DNA from: Candidatus Scatomonas merdigallinarum
GTDB lineage: Bacteria > Bacillota > Clostridia > Lachnospirales > Lachnospiraceae
Direction of reading: 5' to 3'
NCBI GenBank assembly: GCA_018716305.1
Contig: DVKB01000032.1
Location: 1-64,000, forward strand
Length of the DNA: 64,000 nucleotides
Positions 26,502 through 34,538 of the stretch are shown piece after piece; position 1 is the first letter of the stretch; each line of letters opens with the position of its first letter. A program made the position numbers and the translations under genes. Below the pieces are notes generated by a model. It saw only the letters and a program-made list of their open reading frames with translations. It searched no databases and was not told where the DNA came from.

Positions 26502-27683
26502 ATGCAGAAACGTACTTCAGCCAAATGGCTCATGCTGCTGCTGATGCTGGCCGCGTTTTCGGTGACATTTATGACCCGTTTTGTCTGGTCTCCGGTCAGC
26601 GGAACGGTGCAGGAACTTCTGGGGCTTTCCAACACAGCGGCAGGCGCCTTCATGTCCGCGTTTTTTATCGGATATGTTATCACCCAGATTCCCGGAGGAG
26701 TCCTGGCAGACCGCCTGGGAGTGAAATTTGTCCTGTCCGCCGGAGTGCTGGTCACAGGTCTCGCCTCTGTGGGCATGTCTTTTATCACCACCTACACCCA
26801 GGGCTTTGTGGTGCGGATCATTACCGGCCTGGGCGCCGGTGTGGTTATGGCCTGCTGCACCAAAGTCATCAGCGAATACTTTGAACAGAAAGACCGAGGC
26901 ATCGCCTTCGGCATCCTGCTGGTTGGCCCTACCCTGGGTCTGACCATCGCCAACAAACTGGGGGCCTATCTTCTGACTTCCTACAACTGGCAGACCGCAT
27001 TCCGGATCACCGGATACATTGCCATCGCCATTGCCGTCCTGATCTTTGTGGCTGTAAGAAATGCCCGGAAAGCCGGCTCCGCGGAAAAGGTCACTTTGCT
27101 CAGCGGTATTAAGGCCGTGTTTACCACCCGGAATCTGCTGGTGATCTGTCTGGCCGGTTTCTTCTACATGTTCCTGAATCTGGGAGTTTCCACCTGGGCC
27201 AACTCCTATCTGGCCAACATCGGATTTGACACCGTCACTGCCGCTTCCGTCATGTCCATCTACAGCATCGGCGGCATCATCGGTTCCCTGCTCACCGGTT
27301 TTATTGTTAAAAAATTTAACCTCAGCACGAAATTTTATCTTATCGGAGTCTATATCGCTCTGATTATCACCACTTTGCTGTTCGGTTTCCAGACCAATCT
27401 GACTGTGCTGAACATCGTGGGATTTATCTATGGCTTTGTCACCTACCTGCCCAACGCCCACCTGAACGCTCAGATCACCAAATACGCTCCGGAAGGCATG
27501 TCCGCTTCCGTTATGGGCGTGCAGAACTGCATTTTCCAGCTGGCCTCCATTATCTCTCCGGCTCTGGTCGGCTGGACTGTAGACGCCACCGGAGCCTTCC
27601 AGACCTGCTGGTTTACTCTGGCTATTGTGGTGGCCGTGGGAATCCTATTCCTGTTTATGATAAAAGAAGAAAGGGGAAAATAA
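26502..27683 (+). CDS. MFS transporter (anion:cation symporter-like)
   Basis: This 393-aa protein has twelve predicted membrane helices. The MFS loop motif after helix 2 reads GGVLADRLGVKFVLSAG, and GLGAGVVMACCTKVISEYF is the conserved fourth-to-fifth helix region. It resembles the anion:cation symporter group that imports organic acids such as sugar acids. AAAGGAGG precedes the ATG. Its stop is separated by one nt from the UROD-family gene that follows, so the two form an operon and probably share a substrate. Confidence 0.88.
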   Translation: MQKRTSAKWLMLLLMLAAFSVTFMTRFVWSPVSGTVQELLGLSNTAAGAFMSAFFIGYVITQIPGGVLADRLGVKFVLSAGVLVTGLASVGMSFITTYTQGFVVRIITGLGAGVVMACCTKVISEYFEQKDRGIAFGILLVGPTLGLTIANKLGAYLLTSYNWQTAFRITGYIAIAIAVLIFVAVRNARKAGSAEKVTLLSGIKAVFTTRNLLVICLAGFFYMFLNLGVSTWANSYLANIGFDTVTAASVMSIYSIGGIIGSLLTGFIVKKFNLSTKFYLIGVYIALIITTLLFGFQTNLTVLNIVGFIYGFVTYLPNAHLNAQITKYAPEGMSASVMGVQNCIFQLASIISPALVGWTVDATGAFQTCWFTLAIVVAVGILFLFMIKEERGK

Positions 27684-27684
27684 T

Positions 27685-28692
27685 ATGCTGACGCCAAAAG
27701 AAAATCTGCTGGAAACTCTGAAAAAAGATGGAAAACCGGAATGTCTCTGCAATTCCTATACGATGTTCCGGGGTATTCCCGGAGATCCCGTATTCAAGTA
27801 CATCCGGGGAAACCGGGTGAGGGGAACCAACTCCTATGATCCCTGGGGCACGTACATTCTGTTCCCGGACGACGCTCCCGCGGCTGTGCCGCTGGTGACG
27901 CCGGAAAATCAGGTCATCAAAGATGTAGCTGAGTGGAAAAAATATGTAAAAATTCCGGATCTGGCCGCCCACTGCTCTCAGGGCTGGGAGGACGCCATAG
28001 CCGCCAGGGATGCCATTGACCAGGACAAATATCTCACCATGACCGTCATGGGCACCGGAATTTTCGAGCAGCTTCACATGCTGATGACCTTTGAAGACAC
28101 CCTCACAAACTTCCTGCTGGAGCCGGAAGCCATGCATGAACTCATCGACGCCATCTGCGAGTACCGGCTTACTTACATGAAGCTCATCGTAGAGCATCTC
28201 CATCCGGACTGCATCGTCTCCCACGATGACTGGGGCTCAAAAACCAGCCTCTTCTTCTCCCCGGAAACCTGGAGAGAATTCTTCAAAGAGCCTTACAGAA
28301 AACTGTATGACTACCTCCACGCCAACCATGTAATCGTCATGCATCACGGAGATTCTTTCTGCGAACCCATTGTGGAAGACATGGCGGAGATCGGCATTGA
28401 TATCTGGCAGGGAGTCCTTCCCACCAACAATATCCAGGCTATCTCCGAGAAAGTCGGAGACCGGATGCTGCTTATGGGCGGCATTGACTCTGTCATTGAC
28501 CGGGCGGACGCCACGGAGGAGGAGATCCGCCGGGAGACCCGCAGAGCCTGCGATGCCTACGGAAATCTGAAGGGATTCTGGCCCGGCATGACCTACGGCG
28601 GACCCGGAACCATCTATCCCCAGGTGGAAGAAATCATCATTGACGAGATCAACCGTTACAATACTGAACATTACGGCGCGGCAATCTTCTGA
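27685..28692 (+). CDS. Uroporphyrinogen decarboxylase-fold protein (methyltransferase-like), copy 1
   Basis: This 335-aa protein has the UROD/MtaA-like TIM barrel. Visible features are FEQLHMLMTFEDTLTNFL, VSHDDWGSKTSLFFSP, VIVMHHGDSFCEPIV (a His/Cys pair where the zinc-type ligands of MtaA/CmuA relatives lie) and MLLMGGIDSVIDR. The first-strand arginines of true UroD are not evident, so haem synthesis is unlikely. Relatives transfer methyl groups to or from corrinoid proteins. It is fused operonically to the MFS gene. The substrate is unknown. Confidence 0.82.
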   Translation: MLTPKENLLETLKKDGKPECLCNSYTMFRGIPGDPVFKYIRGNRVRGTNSYDPWGTYILFPDDAPAAVPLVTPENQVIKDVAEWKKYVKIPDLAAHCSQGWEDAIAARDAIDQDKYLTMTVMGTGIFEQLHMLMTFEDTLTNFLLEPEAMHELIDAICEYRLTYMKLIVEHLHPDCIVSHDDWGSKTSLFFSPETWREFFKEPYRKLYDYLHANHVIVMHHGDSFCEPIVEDMAEIGIDIWQGVLPTNNIQAISEKVGDRMLLMGGIDSVIDRADATEEEIRRETRRACDAYGNLKGFWPGMTYGGPGTIYPQVEEIIIDEINRYNTEHYGAAIF

Positions 28693-28722
28693 TTTCCACA
28701 GGCGCCTCACGGAAGGACAGGT

Positions 28723-30309
28723 TCAGGCAGGATCCTGTCCTTCCGCATGCTCCAGAATATACAGGGAAAGTCTCAGGTACAGATTCAGCCGGGGATCCTC
28801 CAGCTTTTCCGGATCCATATGGGTCAGTTCCCGAATCTTTTTCAGCCGGTAAAACAGGGTGCTGCGTCCCATGTACAGTTCTTTGGCTGTTTTTACCGTA
28901 TTTCTCTCATTTTCTATATAAGCCCGCATTACCTGGTAATAATCTGTTCCCTCCCTTCTGTCCATTTCCCGGAGTCTCATCAGTTTTTCCGAACAGAACA
29001 TCACCGGATCCATCACCTTTCCGGCTGATTCAATGAGATAATCCAGCGCCGTCTCCTCAAAATACCGGGACCAGATATGGGACTGCCGCCTGCGGCAGCT
29101 TCTAAGAGCCGCCCCGGCCTGAAGATAATAATCCCGGAGCCTGGAAAGATCCGCAAACCGATGGCTGATTCCGGCCCGGTACAGTCCTTCTCTGAGAATA
29201 TAAGCCAGATCCGAGGTATAATTTTTGTTCATAGCAACATTGATCAGCAGGAACATCTGCCGCCGCAGCCACAAAGCCTTGCTCCCGGCGATCCTGGCCT
29301 CCGCCTCGCTGCAAAGGCTGGTGGCATTGACAAACTCAGACTCTCCGGGATCCATGTCCACACACACGCACACATACTCGTTCTCCTCGCCCCAGCCCAG
29401 GAGCCGCACCAGCTTTTCCATTTTCCCCCGCTCCACGGTCTCTCCCCGGAGGAGTTTCAGGATGGCCTCATCCAGCATTTCGTTGTAAGTATGATTTTCA
29501 TAGTCCGGCCGTTTCAGACACTGCTGAATCATATCCGCCAAATATTCCGCCGCGGCCAGCTGCCCGGGCTTCAGGGGGGAATCCAGCTCGCAGATCACCA
29601 GACGGCCGTTGTATTTTCCATGATTATCCCAGAAGTTTACATAGATATCCCGGTATCCCCTCAGAGACCCGGGATAAACCCTGGCTCCCCGGGTCTTCAG
29701 AGTTTCCAGATACTCCCGATTGGTCTTAAACTCATTGATATATTCCATAGGCAGGATGGTATAGCCGGAGTGGGGCTCTATCTCCCACTGCACCATCTCC
29801 CGGCGGGAGACCGGACAGGACACACAGTAAAAATGAGCGTCATGGACAAACAGGGGATTATGAAAATATTCATAACTGACCATGCACATGGCGTCGATGC
29901 TTCCGCTGCTGATGCAAATTTCCCGCAGCCGGTCGGACCATTCCCGGGTTTTTTCAAAAGTTTTCAGGCAAATCTCTTCAATCCGGTCGAAGTCTTCTTC
30001 TGAAGAAATTTCCAGAATAGAACTGGCCCCTCTCAGAAAAAGCGCCGGAACCTGACCCATGACAATGAGATTGGCCCTCTTCCCCGGCGCCAGTTCTTCC
30101 GGAAGCTCTCCTCTGCGGCACAGGTACGCATATTTTTCTTCCAGACTGTCCTGGCCCCGGTACCGCCGCAGACCCGTCAGCCGTCCTCTCTCATCTGCTC
30201 CCCGGTGAAACAGGAAATGAATCCCCTGATCCTCCAGTTCATCCGCCAGGTTCTGCATGGTCAACCGGAAAACAAAATCTTTATGTCCTTTCTGAGTATG
30301 TGGTTTCAA
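28723..30309 (-). CDS. PucR/CdaR-type transcriptional regulator, copy 1
   Basis: This 528-aa regulator ends in a PucR HTH_30 domain (ELYMGRSTLFYRLKKIREL near residue 495). A long N-terminal sensory region contains a sequence-diverged GAF/CdaR-like part. The TTG at 30309 is favoured because AGGAG lies six nt upstream; the next ATG (30258) has no ribosome binding site. It converges with UROD copy 1 and diverges from UROD copy 2 across a 309-nt spacer. It is the likely local regulator of both transcripts. Confidence 0.85.
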   Translation of the reverse strand: MKPHTQKGHKDFVFRLTMQNLADELEDQGIHFLFHRGADERGRLTGLRRYRGQDSLEEKYAYLCRRGELPEELAPGKRANLIVMGQVPALFLRGASSILEISSEEDFDRIEEICLKTFEKTREWSDRLREICISSGSIDAMCMVSYEYFHNPLFVHDAHFYCVSCPVSRREMVQWEIEPHSGYTILPMEYINEFKTNREYLETLKTRGARVYPGSLRGYRDIYVNFWDNHGKYNGRLVICELDSPLKPGQLAAAEYLADMIQQCLKRPDYENHTYNEMLDEAILKLLRGETVERGKMEKLVRLLGWGEENEYVCVCVDMDPGESEFVNATSLCSEAEARIAGSKALWLRRQMFLLINVAMNKNYTSDLAYILREGLYRAGISHRFADLSRLRDYYLQAGAALRSCRRRQSHIWSRYFEETALDYLIESAGKVMDPVMFCSEKLMRLREMDRREGTDYYQVMRAYIENERNTVKTAKELYMGRSTLFYRLKKIRELTHMDPEKLEDPRLNLYLRLSLYILEHAEGQDPA

Positions 30310-30618
30310 GCAGATCTCCTCCCCTTTTTTATCTTCTGTTATTCTGTGATGCCAGGGCCAAAAGGCCTAATATGAGCATAAAAGTGGGATGAATATCCCA
30401 CGATATGCGAATATTGGGCGCGCCATAAAGTCATGCTTGCCTGCGCCAGCGCAGCCCACATGACCTTTTGTCGCTTGTCTCATTCTATCACACATTTTCG
30501 TCAGATTCTTGGATTTTTCCTTCCCAATTTCCTTAATTTTAATGATTACAAAGTCCACGAAAATATTTATAATTCGTTTATAAAAATCAGATATTTTTTA
30601 CAAAAGGAGGTAAAATCT
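30310..30618. promoter_or_regulatory. Divergent regulatory spacer between pucR copy 1 and UROD copy 2
   Basis: No gene is seen in this AT-rich spacer. It holds a perfect palindrome GTGGGAT-GAAT-ATCCCAC (30384-30401) and a second long hairpin (30427-30468: AAAGTCATG...CATGACCTTT enclosing CTGCGC-CA-GCGCAG). Near UROD copy 2 there is a TATAAT (about 30569-30575) without a clear -35 box, followed by AAAAGGAGG. These are candidates for PucR control sites. Confidence 0.5.
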
Positions 30619-31671
30619 ATGCCAAAAATTCCGTTTTCAGAAAAAGAGTTAAATGTTGTGGGCTCTTACACCCTGCCCGGCGTGTACGGCATGCCGGCCG
30701 TAACCCGGCCCAGGTATGACTATCCTATCACTCCCAAAGAGAATATGGAACTGATGATGAGCGGTAAACTTCCCGTATGGATTCCCAACCAGTGGAGAGA
30801 CAATAATATCATCTGCCCTTATGTAGTTCCGGATTTTTACGCCCGCTCTTTCGGCGGCACCGACTGGTTCGGTATTGAATGGCAGTACGAACCCCTTTCC
30901 CAGGCCGCCATGGTCAAGCCGGGAACCCGCCGTCTGTCCGATATTACCCGCTGGAAAGAAGAGATTGTCTTTCCGGACATTCAGGCTATCGATTGGGAAA
31001 AAGATGTCCGGGATAATTTCTCCATGCTCCCCAATGACCGCTTTACCTATTTTGTAATCCAGAACGGCATCTTCGAACGGATCGCCGATCTGACCAGCTT
31101 CGAAGATACCTTTCTGTATCTGCTGACAGAACAGGAGGCTCTCTGTGAATTTCTGGACGCGCTGGTAGACTGGCACATTGAATTTATGAAAGTGGCAAAA
31201 AAATACTACTATGCGGACATGATCCTCTGGCATGATGACATGGGGTCTCAGAAGGCTCCCTTCTTCTCTCCGGATCTGTTCCGCGAAATTTATCTGCCCC
31301 GGTATAAAAAGATTACCAAAGCCTGCCATGACGAGGGCATGTACATCGCTCTTCACTCCTGCGGCAATGTAGGACTGCAGATTCCCAATTTTGTAGAGGC
31401 CGGTTTTGACGCCTGGGAAGGCCAGGATTCCGCCAACGACAGGGACGCTGTCATGGAAGAGTATGGAGACCGGCTGGGACAGGTAGGAAATTTCATCATT
31501 GAGGGAGATCTGACCGATGAGCAGGCTATAGAAGAGATCCACAAACTGGTGGAGGGCCGGGCGCGCAGCGGACACTTTGCCTGCCGTTTCAGCGACAGCC
31601 GTCCCAACAAGGGGCCCGCGGATCTGGAGGCAGAACTGTATCGCTACAGCCGCATCTTTTACTCAAAATAA
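30619..31671 (+). CDS. Uroporphyrinogen decarboxylase-fold protein (methyltransferase-like), copy 2
   Basis: This 350-aa protein has the same fold as copy 1. Both share an HDD-x-GS motif (LWHDDMGSQKAPFFSPDLF here) and an FE-x(9,10)-TFED-like segment. It carries LHSCGNV, the H-x-C zinc ligand pair expected for MtaA/CmuA-type methyltransferases, and ends in SDSRPNKGPADLE. The ATG at 30619 follows AAAAGGAGG; the frame is open upstream but non-coding. It heads a run with the DcuC- and SLC13-type carriers. Confidence 0.84.
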   Translation: MPKIPFSEKELNVVGSYTLPGVYGMPAVTRPRYDYPITPKENMELMMSGKLPVWIPNQWRDNNIICPYVVPDFYARSFGGTDWFGIEWQYEPLSQAAMVKPGTRRLSDITRWKEEIVFPDIQAIDWEKDVRDNFSMLPNDRFTYFVIQNGIFERIADLTSFEDTFLYLLTEQEALCEFLDALVDWHIEFMKVAKKYYYADMILWHDDMGSQKAPFFSPDLFREIYLPRYKKITKACHDEGMYIALHSCGNVGLQIPNFVEAGFDAWEGQDSANDRDAVMEEYGDRLGQVGNFIIEGDLTDEQAIEEIHKLVEGRARSGHFACRFSDSRPNKGPADLEAELYRYSRIFYSK

Positions 31672-31712
31672 AAGCAGGAAATTTTGAGAATGTTTCAAGA
31701 GGGAGGTAAATT

Positions 31713-33098
31713 ATGTCAGCAACTGTTAGTGTTATATTTGCCGTGGCCATGCTGGTCCTTCTGGTATGGGCTATCATGAAAAAACTGCAGCCCGTCATGG
31801 TACTTTGGGTCATCGGCACCATTGCCCTGATTATTGTGGGCGTTGTAAATCACGGGGGTATTGCCGAAGCATCCAGCGGCAGCGCTGTCCTGGACGCCTT
31901 TGAATATTTTAAAGAATGTATGGGAAGCCAGTTTGCCGGAACCGCGCTTCTGATCATGTCTGTCATGGGCTATGTAGGTTACATGAATTATCTGAAAGCA
32001 GGAGATCTGTTTGCCGTTTATGTGGCCCGTCCTCTGCAGAAGCTGAAAGCGAAATACCTGGTGGTAGGCCTGATCGTATTTCTGGACTGGATCTTCGTCA
32101 TGGTTCTCCCCTCCGGAATCGCCACCATCGCTCTGCTCTTCGGAACTCTGTATCCGGTCATGATCTATCTGGGAGTCAACACCCTGACCGCCGGCTGCGC
32201 TATCGTAATCGGCGTGGGCGTTTTCGCCACTCCCGCCAATTTCTTCCCGGCACAGGTTCTGCAGGATCTGCAAATGGATATCAGCCTGGCGGAAGCTTTC
32301 GTAAAATATATGCTGCCTATCGCTCTGATTATGGAGGTGTTTTTTGTTCTCGCCTATGTGCTCCAATCCCGCCGGATGGACAAAAAACTGGCCGCTAAAG
32401 AACAGAAGGCGGAAGAAGTCCAGATCCCGGATCCCAAATCCTTTGGGCTTCCCTGGTACTACGCTCTGCTTCCCCTGATTCCCTTTGTGGCCATTATCGG
32501 ATTCAGCAGCCTGTTCTTTGACAACATTACCATCAGCGTAGTGGCGGCCAATCTGCTCTCTTTCGCCATCGCGTTCATCGTCCATATGATTTCGTCCAAA
32601 AAACCGGTGAAAGAGACATTTAACGAGGGCTTCCAGTTTTTCCAGAGCATTGGCGACTCTGTGGGGCCTGTAGCCATGATCATCATTGCGGGAACCTTTT
32701 TCGCCGGCGCTTTGGAGGCCACCGGAGGCATGAATGTCATCATCGACGCACTGATTCATAAAGCTTCTATGCCGATTTCACTGTTTATTGTATTTGCCTC
32801 GGTACTTGCCGCCCTCATGTACGCCGCCACCGGTTCCCCTATGCTGGGCCTTTACTCTATCGGCCCCCTGCTGGCTCAGGCGGTGCTGGATTCCGGCTCA
32901 GACCTGGCAGTGCCTGCCCTGCTGATCTTTACTATTTCCTCCAACATTCTGGGCGCCGCCATCTCGCCGATTTCCGCGGCAAATATGTTCGCGGCGGGAT
33001 TCCTGAAGTGTCAGGTTACCGATGTAATCAAGCGCTGCGCTATGCCTTCTGTGGTAGCCTTTCTGGTTTCGGTCATTGCAACTTTCATTATTTTCTGA
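31713..33098 (+). CDS. DcuC-type C4-dicarboxylate/anion transporter
   Basis: This 461-aa integral membrane protein has 11-12 hydrophobic segments and two pseudo-repeats. It resembles the DcuC anaerobic dicarboxylate carrier group in length and in MGYVGYMNYLKAGDLF and VFLDWIFVMVLPSG. Substrates in the wider ion-transporter superfamily are organic anions. GAGGGAGG precedes the ATG. It follows UROD copy 2 by 41 nt and probably imports the same compound. Confidence 0.75.
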   Translation: MSATVSVIFAVAMLVLLVWAIMKKLQPVMVLWVIGTIALIIVGVVNHGGIAEASSGSAVLDAFEYFKECMGSQFAGTALLIMSVMGYVGYMNYLKAGDLFAVYVARPLQKLKAKYLVVGLIVFLDWIFVMVLPSGIATIALLFGTLYPVMIYLGVNTLTAGCAIVIGVGVFATPANFFPAQVLQDLQMDISLAEAFVKYMLPIALIMEVFFVLAYVLQSRRMDKKLAAKEQKAEEVQIPDPKSFGLPWYYALLPLIPFVAIIGFSSLFFDNITISVVAANLLSFAIAFIVHMISSKKPVKETFNEGFQFFQSIGDSVGPVAMIIIAGTFFAGALEATGGMNVIIDALIHKASMPISLFIVFASVLAALMYAATGSPMLGLYSIGPLLAQAVLDSGSDLAVPALLIFTISSNILGAAISPISAANMFAAGFLKCQVTDVIKRCAMPSVVAFLVSVIATFIIF

Positions 33099-33103
33099 TT
33101 TCA

Positions 33104-33137
33104 GCCGGCCGGAAGAGCCTTTTATCTTCCGGCCGGC
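33104..33137 (+). terminator. Strong intercistronic hairpin between the two carrier genes
   Basis: GCCGGCCGGAAGA pairs perfectly with TCTTCCGGCCGGC around an 8-nt loop. There is no T run after it, so it may act as an mRNA stabiliser or partial terminator rather than a full stop. Confidence 0.6.
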
Positions 33138-33158
33138 CGCGACAGCGAGGGAACACAA

Positions 33159-34538
33159 ATGAAAAAGAACTCCATCAGTATCTTCATCAGTTTTTCTATC
33201 ATGGTAATCGGAACGCTGCTGCCTTCCATAGGCCCCGTATCCGACAGAGGAGTCAGCGCCATCGCTTTGGTTCTGGCCATGGTTCTTCTGCTGGCTGCCC
33301 AGGCGCTTCCCATCGGCGTCATGTGTTTTCTCTGCATTTTAGCGCAGCCTCTTATGGGAATCACGGAATCTCTCTCCGAGTCCGCTTCCTACTGGGCAAA
33401 CTACCTGTTCTTTTTCGTGATTATGGCTTTTAATATAGGGCTGGCCTTTTCCAATACCACCCTTCCCCGCCGGGTACTGCTCTTTATGCTGGAACACGTC
33501 AAAAAAGACGCGCGGGGGCCTGTTCTTGCCATCTGGCTGACTACCGCCCTGCTTTCCGGCATCATTGCCAACTTTGCCGTTATCGCTTTGATGCTGGCTT
33601 TCGCCTGGGAATATCTTTCCCTCTTCGATGATCCGGTAAAAAAGAAAAAAACAGGACGCTGCCTGCTTCTGGGAATGTGCGCTTCCACGGAGCTGGGAGG
33701 AAATATCACTCCTCTGGGAAGCAGCATCAATATCATGGTGATTAATTTTCTCAATGACTGCGGATTTTCTATCTCCTACGCGAAATGGATCGGCATTTCC
33801 CTGCCCCTGTTTGTAATCCTGTTCTTCCTGATGACACGGATCCTCTTTCGGATGTGTCCTCCGGAAGCCTTAAGCCAGCCCAAAATTCAGGAATGCATCG
33901 CGGCGAATCAAACCTTGCGGCCCCTGAGCGCCAAAGAGAAAAAACTCCTGGCAATCGTATCGGTCATGATGGTTCTGCTTCTGATCTCCCCTTTTATCCC
34001 GGAGCTGAAATCAGAACTCATTATTGTGGCAGCCGGCATTCTTCTGATGCTGCCCGGCATTGAGGTTGTAAAGTATGACCAGCTGGCCAAAAGCGAAGCC
34101 TTTACGCAGACCATTTACATCTGCTGCTTTATCGGCCTGGCGGGAATCTTGAGTTCTGCCGGCGTCGTGGACGTTCTCACCGAGGGCTTTCAGTCCATGA
34201 TGCCCTCCCGGCCCTCCGTATTTATAGTCGTGGCCCTGCTGTGCGTCCTCACCATTGTCCTGTGCAATTTTCTCCCGGCAGCCGCGGTGCCCTCCGTCCT
34301 GACTGTGCCTATGATTACCTTCTGTGCCTCTGTCAACATTGATCCGGTGCTGGCGGTGATTCCTCTGGCCATGTGTTCCAACTGTTCCTGGATTCTTCCC
34401 CTGGATCCCATCTCGCTTCTGACCTACGGAAAAGGGTATTACACCCTGATGGATATGGTAAAGCCCGGTCTTGTGCTCACCGCCATGACCGCCGCTGTCA
34501 CCGGGGGCTGGATGGCCCTGCTGTCCCTGCTTCTCTGA
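33159..34538 (+). CDS. SLC13/DASS family anion permease
   Basis: This 459-aa membrane protein belongs to the SLC13/ArsB/NhaD ion-transporter superfamily. It has 11-12 helices. Its first helical hairpin loop reads STELGGNITPLGSSINIMVIN, the counterpart of the S-N-T substrate/sodium motif, and a second related region lies near LCNFLPAAAVPSVL. It probably imports a di- or tricarboxylate. Its last 41 nt overlap the end of the convergent pucR copy 2. Confidence 0.8.
   Translation: MKKNSISIFISFSIMVIGTLLPSIGPVSDRGVSAIALVLAMVLLLAAQALPIGVMCFLCILAQPLMGITESLSESASYWANYLFFFVIMAFNIGLAFSNTTLPRRVLLFMLEHVKKDARGPVLAIWLTTALLSGIIANFAVIALMLAFAWEYLSLFDDPVKKKKTGRCLLLGMCASTELGGNITPLGSSINIMVINFLNDCGFSISYAKWIGISLPLFVILFFLMTRILFRMCPPEALSQPKIQECIAANQTLRPLSAKEKKLLAIVSVMMVLLLISPFIPELKSELIIVAAGILLMLPGIEVVKYDQLAKSEAFTQTIYICCFIGLAGILSSAGVVDVLTEGFQSMMPSRPSVFIVVALLCVLTIVLCNFLPAAAVPSVLTVPMITFCASVNIDPVLAVIPLAMCSNCSWILPLDPISLLTYGKGYYTLMDMVKPGLVLTAMTAAVTGGWMALLSLLL

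Noticed and set aside
26517-27461. Minus-strand ORF of 314 codons opposite the MFS gene
   Set aside because: Low-complexity Gly/Asp/Gln/His composition and no start signals; it is the shadow of the transporter.
27685-28692. True uroporphyrinogen III decarboxylase (hemE)
   Set aside because: The conserved N-terminal substrate-binding arginine motif of UroD is not seen, no haem genes are nearby, and a His/Cys metal-type motif is present instead.
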